Notes: generated from the sequence alone by a model not told the origin. Shown: positions 7,490 through 16,274, counted from the first letter of the stretch. The stretch is DNA of 32,218 bases from Chryseobacterium carnipullorum (GCF_900142785.1 NZ_FRCD01000031.1:1-32218), one strand, 5' to 3'. Numbers and translations are program-made.

Positions 7490-8302
7490 ATGACAAGAAT
7501 TCAAACCGGACGAATTGTTGCAGAGCTAGTTAGAAAAGAATATATCACTGATCATTACATCAGAGTGTATCTGTATTCTCCCGAAGCTCATTTGTTTAAA
7601 AACACCACTATCGGTGATAATAATAAGATTGCCGTACCTCCTTTGGGCTTGGATGAGGTCCATTTCCCCACTCTGGATGAAAACCGTCAATGGGTATATC
7701 CTCCAAAAGAAGTGGCTCCTGCGGTAAGAACCTATACCCACAGAGGAATTGATCTTGAAAAGAATGAGCTGATCATCGATTTTGTAGATCATGGTGATGG
7801 AGGCCCCGCATCAAAATGGGCCAGAGAAGCGGGACCAGGTTCCAAATTAGGAATCATGATGCGTACGCAGGCAAAAGAAATGTATCCAGAAGTTGAATGG
7901 TACCTGTTTGCGGGTGATGCTACAGCTATTCCGGTGTTGAGTGCTATGCTGGAAACCCTCCCGGAAACAGCAAAAGGAGTCTGCATTATCGAAGTTCACG
8001 GAAAAGAAGATGAACAAATTTTTCCGACTCAAGCTGATATTGAATTCAGGTGGCTTCATAACGCTACACCCCATATCAGCAGTGAAATGGCAGATACTGT
8101 AAAAAGTATTGCTATCCCCGAAACCACTAAATTCGGATATGTGGCAGCTGAGTTTTCAAGCGTCAAGGAAATCCGTACCTACCTCAGAAAAGAAAAAAAC
8201 TGGACTGCTCAGGAGCTCAATGCTTACTCTTACTGGAAAGCGGGCGTAGCAGAGAATGAATCGGAAAAGGATAGACATAAAGAGAAGGATTCGATGGGGT
8301 AG
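7490..8302 (+). CDS. Siderophore-interacting protein (FAD-dependent ferric-siderophore reductase, ViuB/YqjH type)
   Basis: The 270-residue protein has no signal peptide and so is cytoplasmic. The family motifs are all present: V-R-T-Y-T (residues 79-83) for FAD binding, D-F-V-D-H-G-D-G-G-P-A-S-K-W-A (97-111), A-G-D-A-T-A-I-P-V-L (141-150) in the NAD(P)H-binding half, and Y-W-K-A-G-V-A-E near the C-terminus. Members reduce Fe(III) in imported siderophores with NAD(P)H and release the iron. The C-terminus ends in a short Lys/Glu-rich tail. No siderophore synthesis or TonB-dependent siderophore receptor is in the window. The gene may simply neighbour the efflux operon, or the pump may export a siderophore. 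Confidence 0.9.
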   Translation: MTRIQTGRIVAELVRKEYITDHYIRVYLYSPEAHLFKNTTIGDNNKIAVPPLGLDEVHFPTLDENRQWVYPPKEVAPAVRTYTHRGIDLEKNELIIDFVDHGDGGPASKWAREAGPGSKLGIMMRTQAKEMYPEVEWYLFAGDATAIPVLSAMLETLPETAKGVCIIEVHGKEDEQIFPTQADIEFRWLHNATPHISSEMADTVKSIAIPETTKFGYVAAEFSSVKEIRTYLRKEKNWTAQELNAYSYWKAGVAENESEKDRHKEKDSMG

Positions 8303-8573
8303 GTGGCAGATAGTAGGTTTTAGGTATTTCGCAGTATAAAACGATGGTCTTTGATTTGTATTTTACACGATATGGATGGCAATGGTGAATTTTGATTTGC
8401 AAGTGAATGGTTAATTCAAGAGCAATAAGCAAGATGTATAAGTCAGAAGCGAGATCAGGCATAGATGTCAAACATGAGACGATTATTCATTAACTTAATG
8501 ACTACAAACCAGCAACAGGCAAGTAAAAACGCTGTCACTCAAACTCTGCATCTCGAATCCCGAAATCTGCAAC
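8303..8573. other. Intergenic stretch with repeat-like fragments, no gene seen
   Basis: No credible coding frame is present. The left part has the phrase GTGGCAGATAGTAGGTTTTA, and a similar GATGGCAGATTTT recurs at 23595-23607. The right part (8545-8590) has CATCTCGAATCCCGAAATCT and ATCAGAACCCGAAACTC, which look like units of a Bacteroidota dispersed repeat. The -33 element of the next gene begins at 8574. Confidence 0.5.
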
Positions 8574-8604
8574 TTGCAATCAGAACCCGAAACTCTTATC
8601 TTTG
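8574..8604 (+). promoter_or_regulatory. Promoter of the methyltransferase gene
   Basis: TTG (8574-8576), a 20-bp spacer and a perfect TAnnTTTG box (TATCTTTG, 8597-8604) give a start of transcription near 8610 and a short leader before the ATG at 8623. An upstream TTG at 8602 is in frame but lies inside the -7 box, so it cannot be the start codon of this transcript. Confidence 0.78.
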
Positions 8605-8622
8605 CCACTTTTAAAGACCACA

Positions 8623-9327
8623 ATGAAAGATTTAATGGGCAAAGCAATCTGGGATTATTTTCACAACGAGAATCCTGAGGATCTGCAGACAGAAACTTCA
8701 ATCTCGGAACTGGATGAGCTTCCGGTAGACTATCTTTTCAGAGATTTTGAAGATATGAATGATATTGAGCAAAAAGCACTTGAACTTGCTCAGGGAAGAG
8801 TGCTGGACATTGGTGCTGGCGCAGGCTCCCATGCTTTGTATCTTCAGAATGAAAAAGATCTTGATGTTTTGGCACTGGATATTTCACCCAAATCTATTGA
8901 AGTCTGTAAATTGAGAGGGATCAAAAAAGCAGTATGTGTAAATATGCTGGATTTTTCTGCAGATCCCTTTGATACGGTTCTGCTTCTGATGAACGGAACC
9001 GGAGTTTTTGAAAGTCTTGAAAAAATTGACACCTATCTCAAAAAGCTGCATACTTTAGTGAATGAAGGCGGACAAATCCTTATCGACAGTACAGATATTC
9101 TGTACATGTTTGACCGTGATGAAGACGGAGGCGTTTATATTCCGGCAGGTGGCTATTATGGCGAACTGGATTATATCGTTCATTATAAAGGAGAATCTGA
9201 AAACCCAATCAAATGGCTTTATCTTGATTTTACAACCCTGAAAAATGCGGCTGAAAATAACGGATTTGCCATAGAAAAAGTAATGCAGGAGGAAGATTCT
9301 TACCTGGCAAAACTGACGAAAATATAA
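8623..9327 (+). CDS. Class I SAM-dependent methyltransferase
   Basis: With the start at ATG 8623 the protein has 234 residues. Motif I of Rossmann-fold methyltransferases is clear (G-R-V-L-D-I-G-A-G-A-G-S-H, residues 58-70). A motif II acid follows (V-L-A-L-D-I-S-P-K-S-I), then a motif IV-like T-V-L-L-L-M-N-G-T-G-V-F and a late G-G-Q-I-L-I-D-S-T-D. The protein is cytoplasmic and the substrate cannot be told. It stands alone, with its own promoter upstream and a shared terminator downstream facing metG. The longer frame from TTG at 8602 is rejected because it overlaps the promoter. Confidence 0.9.
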   Translation: MKDLMGKAIWDYFHNENPEDLQTETSISELDELPVDYLFRDFEDMNDIEQKALELAQGRVLDIGAGAGSHALYLQNEKDLDVLALDISPKSIEVCKLRGIKKAVCVNMLDFSADPFDTVLLLMNGTGVFESLEKIDTYLKKLHTLVNEGGQILIDSTDILYMFDRDEDGGVYIPAGGYYGELDYIVHYKGESENPIKWLYLDFTTLKNAAENNGFAIEKVMQEEDSYLAKLTKI

Positions 9328-9336
9328 ATAGTCCTT

Positions 9337-9453
9337 CGTCATGACGAACACAGCGAAACAATCTTAATACTCTTAATCACTAAACTCTTTCTTAAGGGTT
9401 ACTCTTTTTAAACCATTAGATTAAAATTAAGTTTTTAAGATCATTAAGTTTAA
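9337..9453. repeat. Fragments of two dispersed repeat types
   Basis: At 9337-9365 the phrase CGTCATGACGAACACAGCGA followed by AACAATCTT resembles the CGTCATTGCGAACGAAGTGA-type repeat that is frequent in Bacteroidota gaps. At 9410-9453 AAACCATTAGATTAAAATTA and TTTTTAAGATCATTAAGTTT resemble another common AAACCATTAAG-type repeat. Recognition is from memory of the group, not from a search. Confidence 0.5.
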
Positions 9454-9485
9454 ACTGCGTTTTTTAAGGACGGAATAAAAAATAC

Positions 9486-9516
9486 AAAAGACACATGAAA
9501 AAATCATGTGTCTTTT
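9486..9516. terminator. Bidirectional terminator between the methyltransferase gene and metG
   Basis: A perfect 13-bp stem, AAAAGACACATGA / TCATGTGTCTTTT, with a 5-nt A loop. The arms end in T-rich tails on both strands, so it can stop both convergent genes. Confidence 0.9.
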
Positions 9517-9537
9517 ATTTTATCTGAAATGTAGGGT

Positions 9538-11577
9538 TTATCCTATCTCAATACCATTTTCTACATTGCTGTCATCCGGTGTTACGAAAGACAGTTTTCC
9601 GTCTGGTTTTGTCGTTAATAAGAACATTCCCTGAGATTCAATTCCTCTGATCTTTCTCGGAGCAAGGTTCAGTAAGATCATCACCTGTTTTCCAATCAGT
9701 TCTTCCGGTGTGAAGCTTTCTGCAACCCCTGAAACCACAGTTCTGATATCAACCCCGGTATCTACTTTAAACTTCAGTAATTTATCCGCTTTTTCAACTT
9801 TTTCAGCTTCTAAAATGGTGGCAGTTCTAAGGTCTATTTTCGTAAAATCATCAAAAGAAATTTCTTCTTTCATAGGGTTGGCGTTAGGGTTTGTTTTTTT
9901 ATTGTTTTGTTTCGTTTGTTCAAGCTTTTCAATCTGAGCTTCGATGACACTGTCTTCAATTTTTGAGAAAAGAAGTGGAGCTTTTTCTACAATCTTATGT
10001 CCGGCTTTAATTAGAACTTTCGAATTTTCTAATAAAGTCCAATCAAGCTGTTCAGTATTAAATATATCGTAGATTTTTTGAGCCGTAAATGGAAGGAATG
10101 ATTCGGCTAAATTTCCTAAAGCAACAGAAATTTGAGCCCCAATAAACAATGTATGTTTAGTTTTTTCAACATCAACTTTAATCGTTTTCCAAGGTTCTTC
10201 ATTTTGAAGATATTGATTCCCAAATCTTGCTAAATTCATGAATGCTGATAAGGCATTTCTAAATTCATAATTTTCAAGAAAATTTCTTACCTCAGATGCT
10301 CTTTTGCTAATTTCTTCAAGTTCAGGAGCATTAATGTCTCCTTCAGGAATTTTTCCTTCAAAGTCTTTATTAATTAAGACAGCAACTCTATTGATAAAGT
10401 TCCCGAAAATACCTACCAGTTCAGAATTATTTTTAGTCTGGAAATCTTTCCAGGTAAAATTATTATCCTTTGTTTCCGGAGCGGATGAAAGAAGCGCATA
10501 TCTTAAAACATCCTGTTGTCCCGGGAATTCTTCTACATATTCATGAGCCCATACTGCCCAGTTTCTTGACGTTGAGATTTTATCGTTCTCAAGGTTTAAG
10601 AATTCAAAAGCAGGAACATTTTTCGGCATGATATAATTTCCGTGAGCCTTCATCATCGCAGGGAAAATAATACAGTGGAATACAATATTATCTTTTCCTA
10701 TGAAATGAACAAGGTCGCTGCTTTCACTCTGCCAGTAATCTTTCCAGTCTTTTCCGTTTTTCTCTGCCCATTCCTTAGTGAAAGAAATATAACCAATTGG
10801 AGCATCAAACCAAACATAAAGCACTTTCCCTTCTGCATTCGGAAGCGGAACAGGAACTCCCCAGTTCAGGTCTCTGGTCATGGCACGTGGCTTAAGACCG
10901 TCGTTTAACCATGATTTAACCTGTCCGTATACGTTAGGTTTCCAGTCATCTTTATGACCTTCTATGATCCACTCGTTTAAGAAGTCTTCATATTCATTTA
11001 AAGGAAGGTACCAGTTTTTGGTGTCTTTCAAAATCGGAACATTTCCGCTTAACATCGATTTAGGATTGATCAGCTCTGAAGGTGACAGAGTAGAACCGCA
11101 TTTTTCACACTGGTCTCCATAAGCATTCTCATTGCCACAGTTTGGGCAAGTCCCAACAATATATCGGTCTGCCAGGAATTCTCCGGCCTGCTCATCAAAA
11201 TACTGCTCTGAAACTTCTTCCGTGAATTTCCCTTTATCATAAAGAACTTTGAAGAAATCCTGGCTCGTTTCATAATGCTTTTTAGACGTCGTTCTTGAAT
11301 ATTCATCAAATGAAATTCCAAGGTCCGAAAAAGATTTTTTAATGATCTCGTGGTACTTATCTACGATATCCTGAGGAGTTACTCCCTCTTTTTTTGCTCT
11401 GATGGTAATAGGAATTCCATGCTCATCCGACCCGCAGATAAACGCTACATCTTTTCCTAATCTTCTTTGAAATCTTGCGTAGACATCCGCAGGAATATAT
11501 ACACCTGCCAAATGTCCTATATGAACCGGTCCGTTTGCATAAGGCAAAGCTGCCGTAATCATCTTTCTGTTTGACAT
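9538..11577 (-). CDS. metG: Methionyl-tRNA synthetase
   Basis: Charges tRNA-Met with methionine in the cytoplasm. With the start at ATG 11577 the protein has 679 residues, close to the usual long dimeric bacterial form. It shows the class I signature H-I-G-H (19-22), a zinc knuckle C144-x2-C147-x9-C157-x2-C160, and K-I-S-T-S (333-337) as the KMSKS loop. The C-terminal EMAP/Trbp111-like tRNA-binding OB domain comprises about the last 105 residues (D-F-x-K-I-D-L-R-T-A-T-I...N-L-A-P-R-K-I-R-G-I-E-S-Q-G-M). A Lys/Asn-rich linker (N-N-K-K-T-N-P-N-A-N-P) joins it. A longer frame from TTG 11601 is rejected because that TTG is part of the probable promoter box. The gene is monocistronic and ends at a bidirectional terminator. 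Confidence 0.97.
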   Translation of the reverse strand: MSNRKMITAALPYANGPVHIGHLAGVYIPADVYARFQRRLGKDVAFICGSDEHGIPITIRAKKEGVTPQDIVDKYHEIIKKSFSDLGISFDEYSRTTSKKHYETSQDFFKVLYDKGKFTEEVSEQYFDEQAGEFLADRYIVGTCPNCGNENAYGDQCEKCGSTLSPSELINPKSMLSGNVPILKDTKNWYLPLNEYEDFLNEWIIEGHKDDWKPNVYGQVKSWLNDGLKPRAMTRDLNWGVPVPLPNAEGKVLYVWFDAPIGYISFTKEWAEKNGKDWKDYWQSESSDLVHFIGKDNIVFHCIIFPAMMKAHGNYIMPKNVPAFEFLNLENDKISTSRNWAVWAHEYVEEFPGQQDVLRYALLSSAPETKDNNFTWKDFQTKNNSELVGIFGNFINRVAVLINKDFEGKIPEGDINAPELEEISKRASEVRNFLENYEFRNALSAFMNLARFGNQYLQNEEPWKTIKVDVEKTKHTLFIGAQISVALGNLAESFLPFTAQKIYDIFNTEQLDWTLLENSKVLIKAGHKIVEKAPLLFSKIEDSVIEAQIEKLEQTKQNNKKTNPNANPMKEEISFDDFTKIDLRTATILEAEKVEKADKLLKFKVDTGVDIRTVVSGVAESFTPEELIGKQVMILLNLAPRKIRGIESQGMFLLTTKPDGKLSFVTPDDSNVENGIEIG

Positions 11578-11598
11578 TTTATAGTAAAGTTTTAACTG

Positions 11599-11606
11599 CA
11601 AAGATA
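11599..11606 (-). promoter_or_regulatory. Likely -7 box of metG
   Basis: On the minus strand this reads TATCTTTG, a perfect TAnnTTTG match, 21 bp before the metG ATG. No TTG stands at the ideal -33 distance. The same octamer precedes the methyltransferase gene. Confidence 0.5.
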
Positions 11607-11685
11607 AGGATTATCTGTCGAAAATGCCGTAAGCTTCCTGTTTAATAAATTTTTTGATCGCCGGAAACGCTTTAATATTACATTT

Positions 11686-11705
11686 AGTTAAACAATTGTT
11701 TAACT
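11686..11705. promoter_or_regulatory. Perfect 20-bp palindrome, candidate operator of the starch locus
   Basis: AGTTAAACAATTGTTTAACT reads the same on both strands with no mismatch. It lies 200 bp before susC and about 110 bp before the metG start. It has the size and symmetry of a site for a dimeric repressor or activator. No regulator gene is next to the locus in this window, so the binding protein is unknown. Confidence 0.5.
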
Positions 11706-11717
11706 TATTGTTAAGTT
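11702..11717. promoter_or_regulatory. Second inverted repeat overlapping the palindrome
   Basis: AACTTA-TTGT-TAAGTT, 6-bp arms. It overlaps the right end of the 20-bp palindrome by four bases, so the two could be alternative or cooperative binding sites. Confidence 0.35.
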
Positions 11718-11751
11718 TTAATAGTGTTATGTTTTGCATATAGTAATACAA

Positions 11752-11765
11752 TGTTTTGTAAAACA
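11752..11765. promoter_or_regulatory. Third inverted repeat before susC
   Basis: TGTTTT-GT-AAAACA, a 14-bp near-perfect palindrome about 50 bp downstream of the 20-bp palindrome. It is a candidate operator half-cluster. Confidence 0.35.
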
Positions 11766-11855
11766 GACATTTAATATTTTATCGACCAACAATTTACGGA
11801 AAATTATCTTAATTTTTGATAATATTATAATAATTCCAATTTTTTTATAAATTGC

Positions 11856-11875
11856 AAAGCTGACCAGACAGCTTT
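11856..11875 (+). promoter_or_regulatory. Short hairpin in the likely susC leader
   Basis: AAAGCTG-ACCAGA-CAGCTTT, a 7-bp perfect stem with a 6-nt loop, ending 31 bases before the GTG start. It could be part of the 5' untranslated region. Confidence 0.4.
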
Positions 11876-11906
11876 ACTTAAAAAACGAAACTAAAAAAAC
11901 GATATT

Positions 11907-14660
11907 GTGAAAAATTTTACAACGGTATTAAAAATTGCACCTGCTTTTCTATTGGCGGGCTCAATGATACATGCACAGACCCAAGACTCTACAACCAAGG
12001 AGAAAAAAATCGAAGAGGTTGTATTGATTGGATACGGGAAGCAGAAGAAATCTGACCTTACAGGTTCTATTACTTCAGTAAGTTCCAAAGACTTCAACGG
12101 TGGAGCTGTTTCTGCAGGACAGTTAATCCAGGGTAAAACACCAGGGGTACAGATCACCAACAACAGTGGTGCTCCGGGGTCAGGAACCAAGATCAGGATC
12201 AGGGGTACTTCTTCTTTGAGTGGAGAAAACTCACCATTAATTGTCATTGACGGGGTTCCACAGGATTTTGTTGGAATGAATGGAGTATCAGATCCTTTAT
12301 CATTAATTAATCCCAATGATATTGAAACATTTGACATCCTGAAAGATGCGTCTGCTACGGCAATTTATGGGAACAGGGCTTCCAATGGGGTTATTTTGAT
12401 CACGACCAAAAAAGGAAGTGCAGGAAAATTTAAGATCAATTTCTCAACAGTAGCTTCTCTGTCTACTAAAATGGGGACTGTAGATGTATTGAATGCACAG
12501 GAGTTCAGAGATTTTGTCAATACTTATGCGCCTGCTAATTACAAAACAAGGCTGGGAAATGCAGATACCAACTGGCAGGATCAAATCTATCAGATGGGAT
12601 GGGGAACAGATAATAATCTTGCCCTTGCCGGAGGAATTAAAGGTCTTCCTTACCGTTTATCTGTAGGCTATAACGAGCAAAATGGTATTGTAAGAACAAA
12701 TTCATTCCGCAGAACTTCAGTAGGATTGAATTTAAATCCTAAATTCTTTGACAATCATTTATCTGTGAATGTGAATGCCAAAGGAACTTTCACCGATAAC
12801 CGATTTGTAGATGGCGGAGTGATCAAGGCAGCAACCTATTTTGATCCTACACAGCCAATATATTCAGGGAATTCTAACTACGGAGGATATTATGAATGGC
12901 TGGATTCAGGATCTGCAACAGGATATAATGTGAATGCAAGCTCAAATCCCGTAGCCATGCTGGCTGGTGTGCGTGACGTATCATCAGTGACAAGAGGATT
13001 GGGAAATATTCAGTTGGATTATAAACTTCATTTTCTGCCTGACTTACATTTCAATGTAAATGCCGGATATGATTATACAAAGAGTGAAGGGCATAAATTT
13101 AAAGATGCTATTTACAGACAGGGTTATGGTGATAAAGGCAGCTCGAATTTCTATTCCATGGAAAAGAAGAATAAGCTTTTGGAAACCTATTTTAATTACG
13201 TTAAAAATATAACTGCTATCAATACAGGAGTGGATGTTACAGCCGGATATGCTTATCAGGATTTCCATACCATCATTCCGGGCGCTATTACTTACAAAGG
13301 AACCGGAATCAATGCGCAGGATCTAAATTTTGAAACACAAAACACGCTGATCTCTTTTTATGGAAGAGCCATTTTTACAGTGGCAAACAAATACATCATT
13401 TCAGGATCTGTACGTAAAGATGGTTCCTCAAGATTTTTCAACGGGACAAGAGATAATGTTTGGGGTGTATTTCCTGGAGTTTCTTTAGCCTGGAAGCTTA
13501 ACGAAGAAAATTTCATCAAAAATATTTCAGCAATCAGCACACTAAAACTGAGAGCAGGATGGGGAAAAACAGGACAGCAGGAATTGCCGGCTCTGAATGG
13601 TAATAAACCCAATAACTATCCCGCATTCGCAGCTTATAATCCAAGTTATCCCGGAGCAGGTTACCAGTTTGGAAATGAATTTTATTTTATGTACAGACCT
13701 GCCAATTATAATCCAAACCTTACCTGGGAGACTACTGTTACTAAAAATATAGGATTGGATTATGGTTTTTCCAATAACAGAATTACCGGATCTATCGACC
13801 TTTTCAGAAAGGATACCAAAGATTTATTGGTATATGCTGACGAGCCTGCCGGAGGTTTGAGTAATGCCAGCTGGCAGAATGTTGGAGATATGAAGAATGA
13901 AGGGATTGAAGGAAGCATTACATTGGTTCCTGTTAAAAATGAAAGAACAACCTGGGAAGTAAGTTTTAATGCTACGCACTACAAACCTATAGTGACCAAA
14001 CTGAAAGACAGAGCAGATGAATCATTCAATATGGAAGTTGGAGGCATTGAAGGAGGTTCGGGAAATAAGATACAGGCTCATGCAGTGGGATATGCACCCA
14101 ATTCTTTCTTGGTATTTCAGCAGGTATATGATGCGAGCGGAAAACCTGTGGACGGAGCCTATGTTGACAGGAATGGAGATGGCGCGATTACGCCAAAAGA
14201 TATGTATTATTATAAATCTACTACCCCGGATGCTATTTTAGGTTTTTCTACTAAGGTATCCCATAAAAACTGGGATTTTGCTTTGAGCGCCAGAGCGGTA
14301 TTGGGAAATTATGTATACAATAATGCAGCATCAAACAGTTCATTGCAGTCTGCTTCTACCAATGAATATCTTCAGAACGTATTCTATACAGCACCGGAAT
14401 ATAAATTCTCTTTACCTCAATATAAATCAGATATTTATGTAGAGAATGCTTCGTTTTTAAGATTGGATAACATCAATGTTGGATATAATTTTGGAGAAAT
14501 TTTCTCTAAAGGCAGTAATCTGAAAATATATGGTATGGCGCAGAATGTTTTCGTTATTACCAAATATACAGGCATAGATCCTGAGGTTTTTGGAGGAATA
14601 GACAACGGATACTATCAGATGCCCAGAATCTATTCTTTAGGCTTTAACTTTCAATTTTAA
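11907..14660 (+). CDS. susC: SusC-like TonB-dependent glycan importer
   Basis: The 917-residue protein has a signal peptide (cut after I-H-A, residue 23) and is the outer-membrane barrel that imports oligosaccharides with energy from TonB. The mature part starts directly with a TonB-box-like I-E-E-V-V-L-I-G-Y-G (35-44) and the plug domain (G-S-I-T-S-V, I-R-G-T-S-S-L, L-K-D-A-S-A-T-A-I-Y-G-x-R-A-S-N-G-V). It lacks the carboxypeptidase-regulatory-like domain found in many longer SusC proteins. The barrel ends in F-N-F-Q-F with a terminal aromatic residue. The start codon is GTG; no other good start is close. susD follows after 12 bp. The neighbours (SusD, SusE, GH97, GH13) indicate starch or maltodextrin as substrate. 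A palindrome cluster lies upstream. Confidence 0.93.
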   Translation: MKNFTTVLKIAPAFLLAGSMIHAQTQDSTTKEKKIEEVVLIGYGKQKKSDLTGSITSVSSKDFNGGAVSAGQLIQGKTPGVQITNNSGAPGSGTKIRIRGTSSLSGENSPLIVIDGVPQDFVGMNGVSDPLSLINPNDIETFDILKDASATAIYGNRASNGVILITTKKGSAGKFKINFSTVASLSTKMGTVDVLNAQEFRDFVNTYAPANYKTRLGNADTNWQDQIYQMGWGTDNNLALAGGIKGLPYRLSVGYNEQNGIVRTNSFRRTSVGLNLNPKFFDNHLSVNVNAKGTFTDNRFVDGGVIKAATYFDPTQPIYSGNSNYGGYYEWLDSGSATGYNVNASSNPVAMLAGVRDVSSVTRGLGNIQLDYKLHFLPDLHFNVNAGYDYTKSEGHKFKDAIYRQGYGDKGSSNFYSMEKKNKLLETYFNYVKNITAINTGVDVTAGYAYQDFHTIIPGAITYKGTGINAQDLNFETQNTLISFYGRAIFTVANKYIISGSVRKDGSSRFFNGTRDNVWGVFPGVSLAWKLNEENFIKNISAISTLKLRAGWGKTGQQELPALNGNKPNNYPAFAAYNPSYPGAGYQFGNEFYFMYRPANYNPNLTWETTVTKNIGLDYGFSNNRITGSIDLFRKDTKDLLVYADEPAGGLSNASWQNVGDMKNEGIEGSITLVPVKNERTTWEVSFNATHYKPIVTKLKDRADESFNMEVGGIEGGSGNKIQAHAVGYAPNSFLVFQQVYDASGKPVDGAYVDRNGDGAITPKDMYYYKSTTPDAILGFSTKVSHKNWDFALSARAVLGNYVYNNAASNSSLQSASTNEYLQNVFYTAPEYKFSLPQYKSDIYVENASFLRLDNINVGYNFGEIFSKGSNLKIYGMAQNVFVITKYTGIDPEVFGGIDNGYYQMPRIYSLGFNFQF

Positions 14661-14672
14661 ATAATAATTACG

Positions 14673-16274
14673 ATGAAACTACATACAATCAAACTTAAAA
14701 ATATAGTACTTCCTCTTTCTGTCGCGTTTTTGCTTTCTGCCGCGTCATGTGTCAGCGATCTTGAAAGAGAACCTATCACAGATGTTACTTCTGCAAGTAT
14801 CTATAAAGACTTTTCGAACTATAAGAATATTCTGGCAAAACTTTATGGAGGTCTTGCTATGGGAGGACAGATCAGTGGAGACGGGGATCAGCCTGATAGT
14901 GATATCAATGGGATCAACGGAGGTTTTTCACAATATACAAGATTACTCTACAATCTGAATGTATTAACTACGGATGAGGCGGTGATCGGCTGGAACGATG
15001 GAAACCTGCACACCCTTCACAAAATGACATGGGATTCTTCCAATGAATTTATTGCGGCCATGTATTACAGAGTCTATACGGAAATTGCTTTCTGTAATGA
15101 ATTCCTTAGAAATCTGACCGATGAAAAACTGGCGGCTAATAATATTACCGGTGACAATCTTGCTCAGGCAAAATTAATGAAAGCAGAAGCCCGTTTCCTA
15201 AGAGCTCAGTCTTATTATCATGCTATCGATATGTTTGGGAACGTTCCTTTCGTAGATGAAACATACCTGCCCGGATCTGCAAACCCACCTCAGAGAATTG
15301 AAAGAAAAGCATTATTTAATTTTATTGAGTCCGAATTGCTTGCAGTGGCAGCAGAATTGAAAGACCCTAAAACCAATGAATATGGAAGAGCAGATAAGGC
15401 TGCAGCCTGGTCATTGCTCGCGAAATTATATTTAAATGCAGAAGTATATACCAGAACCCAGAGAAATACGGATTGTATTACCTATTGTAACAAAGTTATT
15501 GCAGCGGGTTATTCTTTGAAGCCAAAATATGATGATCTATTCCTTGCAGATAACAATATCAATAATCCGGAGCAAATTTTAAGTGTCAATTTTGACGGGA
15601 TCAACACACAAACCAACGGCGGTACAACGTATATGGTTCATGCCGCAGTTGGTGGGGATATGAAGGCTTCTGATTTTGGAATCAATGGAGGATGGAGTGG
15701 CCTCAGAACGACAAAAGCATTCGTCGCTCTTTTTCCAACCAATGGAAATGATAAAAGAGGAAGGTTCTTTACTGCGGGACAGAATTTAGAAATAAACGAC
15801 CTGGGATCTTTTACTGATGGATATGCATTTATCAAGTATAAAAATATCAAAAGCAACGGATCTGTTGGTTCTCATGATAACTGGGTGGAAGCTGATATTC
15901 CTTTGTACCGCTTGGCAGATATTTATCTGATGTATGCTGAAGCCGTTCTCAGAGGTGGTGGCGGCGGTAGTCAGGCGACTGCTGTAAGCTACGTTAATCA
16001 GTTAAGAGAGCGTGCTTATGGTAATACGACCGGAAATGTAACCTCAATCAATCTGAATTTCATCTTAGATGAAAGAGCAAGAGAATTATCTTGGGAATCA
16101 ACCAGAAGATCAGATCTGGTACGTTTCAACAAATATACTACCGGAGATTATCTATGGCCTTGGAAAGGGAATGTCAAAGATGGAAAAGCGGTGGAAAGCT
16201 TCAGAAACCTTTTCCCTATTCCGAATAAAGACATTATTGCGAATCCTAATCTGATCCAGAATCCTGGATACTAA
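14673..16274 (+). CDS. susD: SusD/RagB-like surface glycan-binding lipoprotein
   Basis: The 533-residue protein has a lipoprotein signal peptide ending S-A-A-S-C with Cys26. The following V-S-D-L-E is acidic, as in Bacteroidota lipoproteins sent to the cell surface. SusD features include an N-terminal L-E-R-E-P-I-T-D-V-T stretch, the tetratricopeptide-like L-M-K-A-E-A-R-F-L-R-A-Q-S-Y-Y (about 168-182) and the C-terminal L-x-D-I-Y-L-M-Y-A-E-A-V (about 413-424) with L-D-E-R-A-R-E-L. It forms a lid on the SusC barrel and delivers the glucan. It begins 12 bp after susC, a tight operon link, and is followed 19 bp later by the SusE-like gene. Confidence 0.95.
   Translation: MKLHTIKLKNIVLPLSVAFLLSAASCVSDLEREPITDVTSASIYKDFSNYKNILAKLYGGLAMGGQISGDGDQPDSDINGINGGFSQYTRLLYNLNVLTTDEAVIGWNDGNLHTLHKMTWDSSNEFIAAMYYRVYTEIAFCNEFLRNLTDEKLAANNITGDNLAQAKLMKAEARFLRAQSYYHAIDMFGNVPFVDETYLPGSANPPQRIERKALFNFIESELLAVAAELKDPKTNEYGRADKAAAWSLLAKLYLNAEVYTRTQRNTDCITYCNKVIAAGYSLKPKYDDLFLADNNINNPEQILSVNFDGINTQTNGGTTYMVHAAVGGDMKASDFGINGGWSGLRTTKAFVALFPTNGNDKRGRFFTAGQNLEINDLGSFTDGYAFIKYKNIKSNGSVGSHDNWVEADIPLYRLADIYLMYAEAVLRGGGGGSQATAVSYVNQLRERAYGNTTGNVTSINLNFILDERARELSWESTRRSDLVRFNKYTTGDYLWPWKGNVKDGKAVESFRNLFPIPNKDIIANPNLIQNPGY

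Larger units (their letters stand above)
11607..11906. other. Regulatory gap between metG and the starch locus
   Basis: No coding frame is credible. The stretch is very AT-rich and holds three inverted repeats at 11686-11765 and a small hairpin at 11856-11875, annotated separately. No perfect TAnnTTTG box for susC could be found. The nearest looks are TATGTTTTG at 11729-11737, one base too long, and TAAATTGC at 11848-11855. Confidence 0.6.

Noticed and set aside
8217..8471. 84-codon minus-strand frame after the ferric reductase gene
   Set aside because: It overlaps the conserved C-terminal motif region of the plus-strand gene, has low-complexity content and shows no promoter.
8602..8622. Seven-codon N-terminal extension of the methyltransferase from TTG
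   Set aside because: The TTG is part of the TATCTTTG promoter box. ATG 8623 is downstream of the expected start of transcription.
11578..11601. Eight-codon N-terminal extension of metG from TTG
   Set aside because: The TTG belongs to the likely -7 box. The protein from ATG 11577 starts like other MetRS enzymes, a few residues before the P-Y-A-N-G-P-V-H-I-G-H motif.
11891..12337. 148-codon minus-strand frame over the susC start
   Set aside because: It is antisense to conserved SusC plug-domain sequence and has no recognisable domain or promoter. It is a shadow frame.
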